NCBI GenBank assembly: GCA_031216915.1
Contig: CM062290.1
Location: 383,266,718 to 383,330,717 of the forward strand
Length of the DNA: 64,000 nt
Source: Pictodentalium vernedei
Lineage: Eukaryota > Mollusca > Scaphopoda > Dentaliida > Dentaliidae
Direction of reading: 5' to 3'
Shown: positions 63,515 to 64,000 of the stretch, piece by piece
How the letters are laid out: each line of letters starts with the position of its first letter
How positions within the stretch are numbered: position 1 is the first letter of the stretch
Made by a program: the position numbers and the translations under genes
The notes under the pieces: model-generated
What the model was told of the DNA's origin: nothing
The model's database searches: none
The model's input: only the letters and a program-made list of their open reading frames with translations

Positions 63515-63636
63515 GGAATTATTTGAAATATTGAGTACGCCAAAAAATCAGCAAAAACCAGATGCAGCTGATCTACCTACTCTCATGGAACTGCTGATTG
63601 AGAAAGATAAAGAAATAAAATCTATTTTAAAAACAG
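63515..63636 (+). CDS. MED4: Mediator subunit 4-like exon (internal coding exon)
   Basis: A 122-bp exon between a good acceptor (ACTTTTATTTTTCAG, ending 63514) and donor (ACAG|GTACAT at 63637). Phase: one base, 40 codons, one base. It encodes ELFEILSTPKNQQKPDAADL and then PTLMELLIEKDKEIKSILKT. This parallels human MED4, where SRELIEMLAISRNQ is followed by VLELLIHRDGEFQELMKLA: same spacing of EL.E.L, NQ and ELLI..D.E. MED4 belongs to the middle module of Mediator and acts in the nucleus on RNA polymerase II transcription. The first base completes an Arg or Gly codon, fitting the R before EL. No neighbouring exon is found in the window, so the flanking introns are long and full of repeats. Confidence 0.7.
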
Positions 63637-63761
63637 GTACATAGCAGTGTTGTGATCGCATAATCCACAGTTCATTTTGATCCTTAACCCTCTACACTCT
63701 GATGTCAAAATGGGAAAGTTTTCAACAGCAAATATTTCCCATAATGCAGTTTGATATTTAA

Positions 63762-63874
63762 CCCTTTACCCAACGCAGACAATATCAAAATTTATTATTT
63801 TAAATATAATTTTTGTAAATTTTTCAAAAAATTTCAACAAAACCATATTATGTGACCCCCTCATCGGAACGAGC
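63762..63874. mobile_element. piggyBac-like MITE, family T1, copy 5 (interrupted)
   Basis: Begins CCCTTTACCCAACGCAGAC after TTAA (63758-63761) and follows copies 1 and 4 closely up to the central GACCCCCTCATCGGAACGAG. There a T2 element has inserted; the rest, if present, is beyond the window. Confidence 0.8.
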
Positions 63875-63878
63875 TTAA

Positions 63879-64000
63879 CTGGTAGAGTGCTGGAAGCCCA
63901 TATTTGGGCTTTATTCTGAAGTGCCGGTACCACAGCTTGAAGGCTCACATTCAGTGGATGTGTTTTGTATTATCTTTGAAGTGATATTATTTAGTCTGTG
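63879..64000. mobile_element. TTAA-flanked MITE, family T2, copy 2 (in T1 copy 5, runs off the edge)
   Basis: CTGGTAGAGTGCTGGAAGCC and TTTGGGCTTTA match the left part of the T2 copy at 3993, preceded by TTAA (63875-63878). The right end lies outside the window. Confidence 0.75.

Overview
This is 64 kb of AT-rich animal DNA, almost wholly built of nested mobile elements and satellite-like repeats. The mix points to a marine lophotrochozoan, most likely a mollusc: satellite-carrying Helitron-like repeats with GTCC-rich heads, a DIRS tyrosine-recombinase retroelement, a Jockey-type LINE, a Gypsy fossil, a Penelope fragment, tRNA- and 5S-headed SINEs, and hAT-, mariner- and piggyBac-like MITEs. 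That placement is inference; no host ribosomal or mitochondrial marker is present. The only host coding sequence I can support is one 122-bp exon at 63515-63636 (+), which looks like the second coding exon of Mediator subunit MED4. The rest of the window is then probably intron or flank of that gene. Layout. 1-5173: Penelope GIY-YIG remnant (-), short repeats, then a broken Gypsy-type pol (+) carrying two different TTAA-flanked MITEs. 5174-12303: a DIRS element on the minus strand that looks whole, with gag-like, RT/RNase H and tyrosine recombinase frames, inverted terminal repeats and the internal complementary region. 12304-18370: mostly unannotatable DNA with a zinc-finger-like ORF remnant, a SINE, foldbacks and a short satellite. 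18371-30800: an unclassified repeat split by a tandem-array element of about 335-bp monomers; a long LINE (20438-29140, -) with a 14-bp target duplication, whose ORF1 is split by a 3.3-kb tandem-array element of about 167-bp monomers; then a LINE-tail relative and an inverted copy of the split repeat. 30800-35593: a pair of 470-bp repeats, two converging minisatellites and foldbacks. 35594-42592: a second DIRS copy (+), coding part badly decayed but terminal repeats identical. 42593-50631: a mariner-type MITE, a second 335-bp-monomer element, hAT and piggyBac-like MITEs (some nested), and two further satellites. 50632-56400: a second 167-bp-monomer element with a SINE inside, two more SINEs and a hAT MITE. 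56850-58560: a G-rich satellite. 60145-62726: a third 167-bp-type element holding a mariner-type MITE and a 155-bp-monomer element. 63177-64000: a perfect 113-bp palindrome, the MED4-like exon, and one TTAA MITE inserted into another. Two insertions have intact empty-site counterparts in the window, which fixes element ends to the base or nearly so. Several repeat families carry a transcription-factor-like motif in most copies: an NRF1-type palindrome in the DIRS ends, convergent YY1-type sites in the 335-bp monomers, and estrogen-response-element-type palindromes in the 155-bp monomers. All of this was read by eye; no alignment or database search was run.
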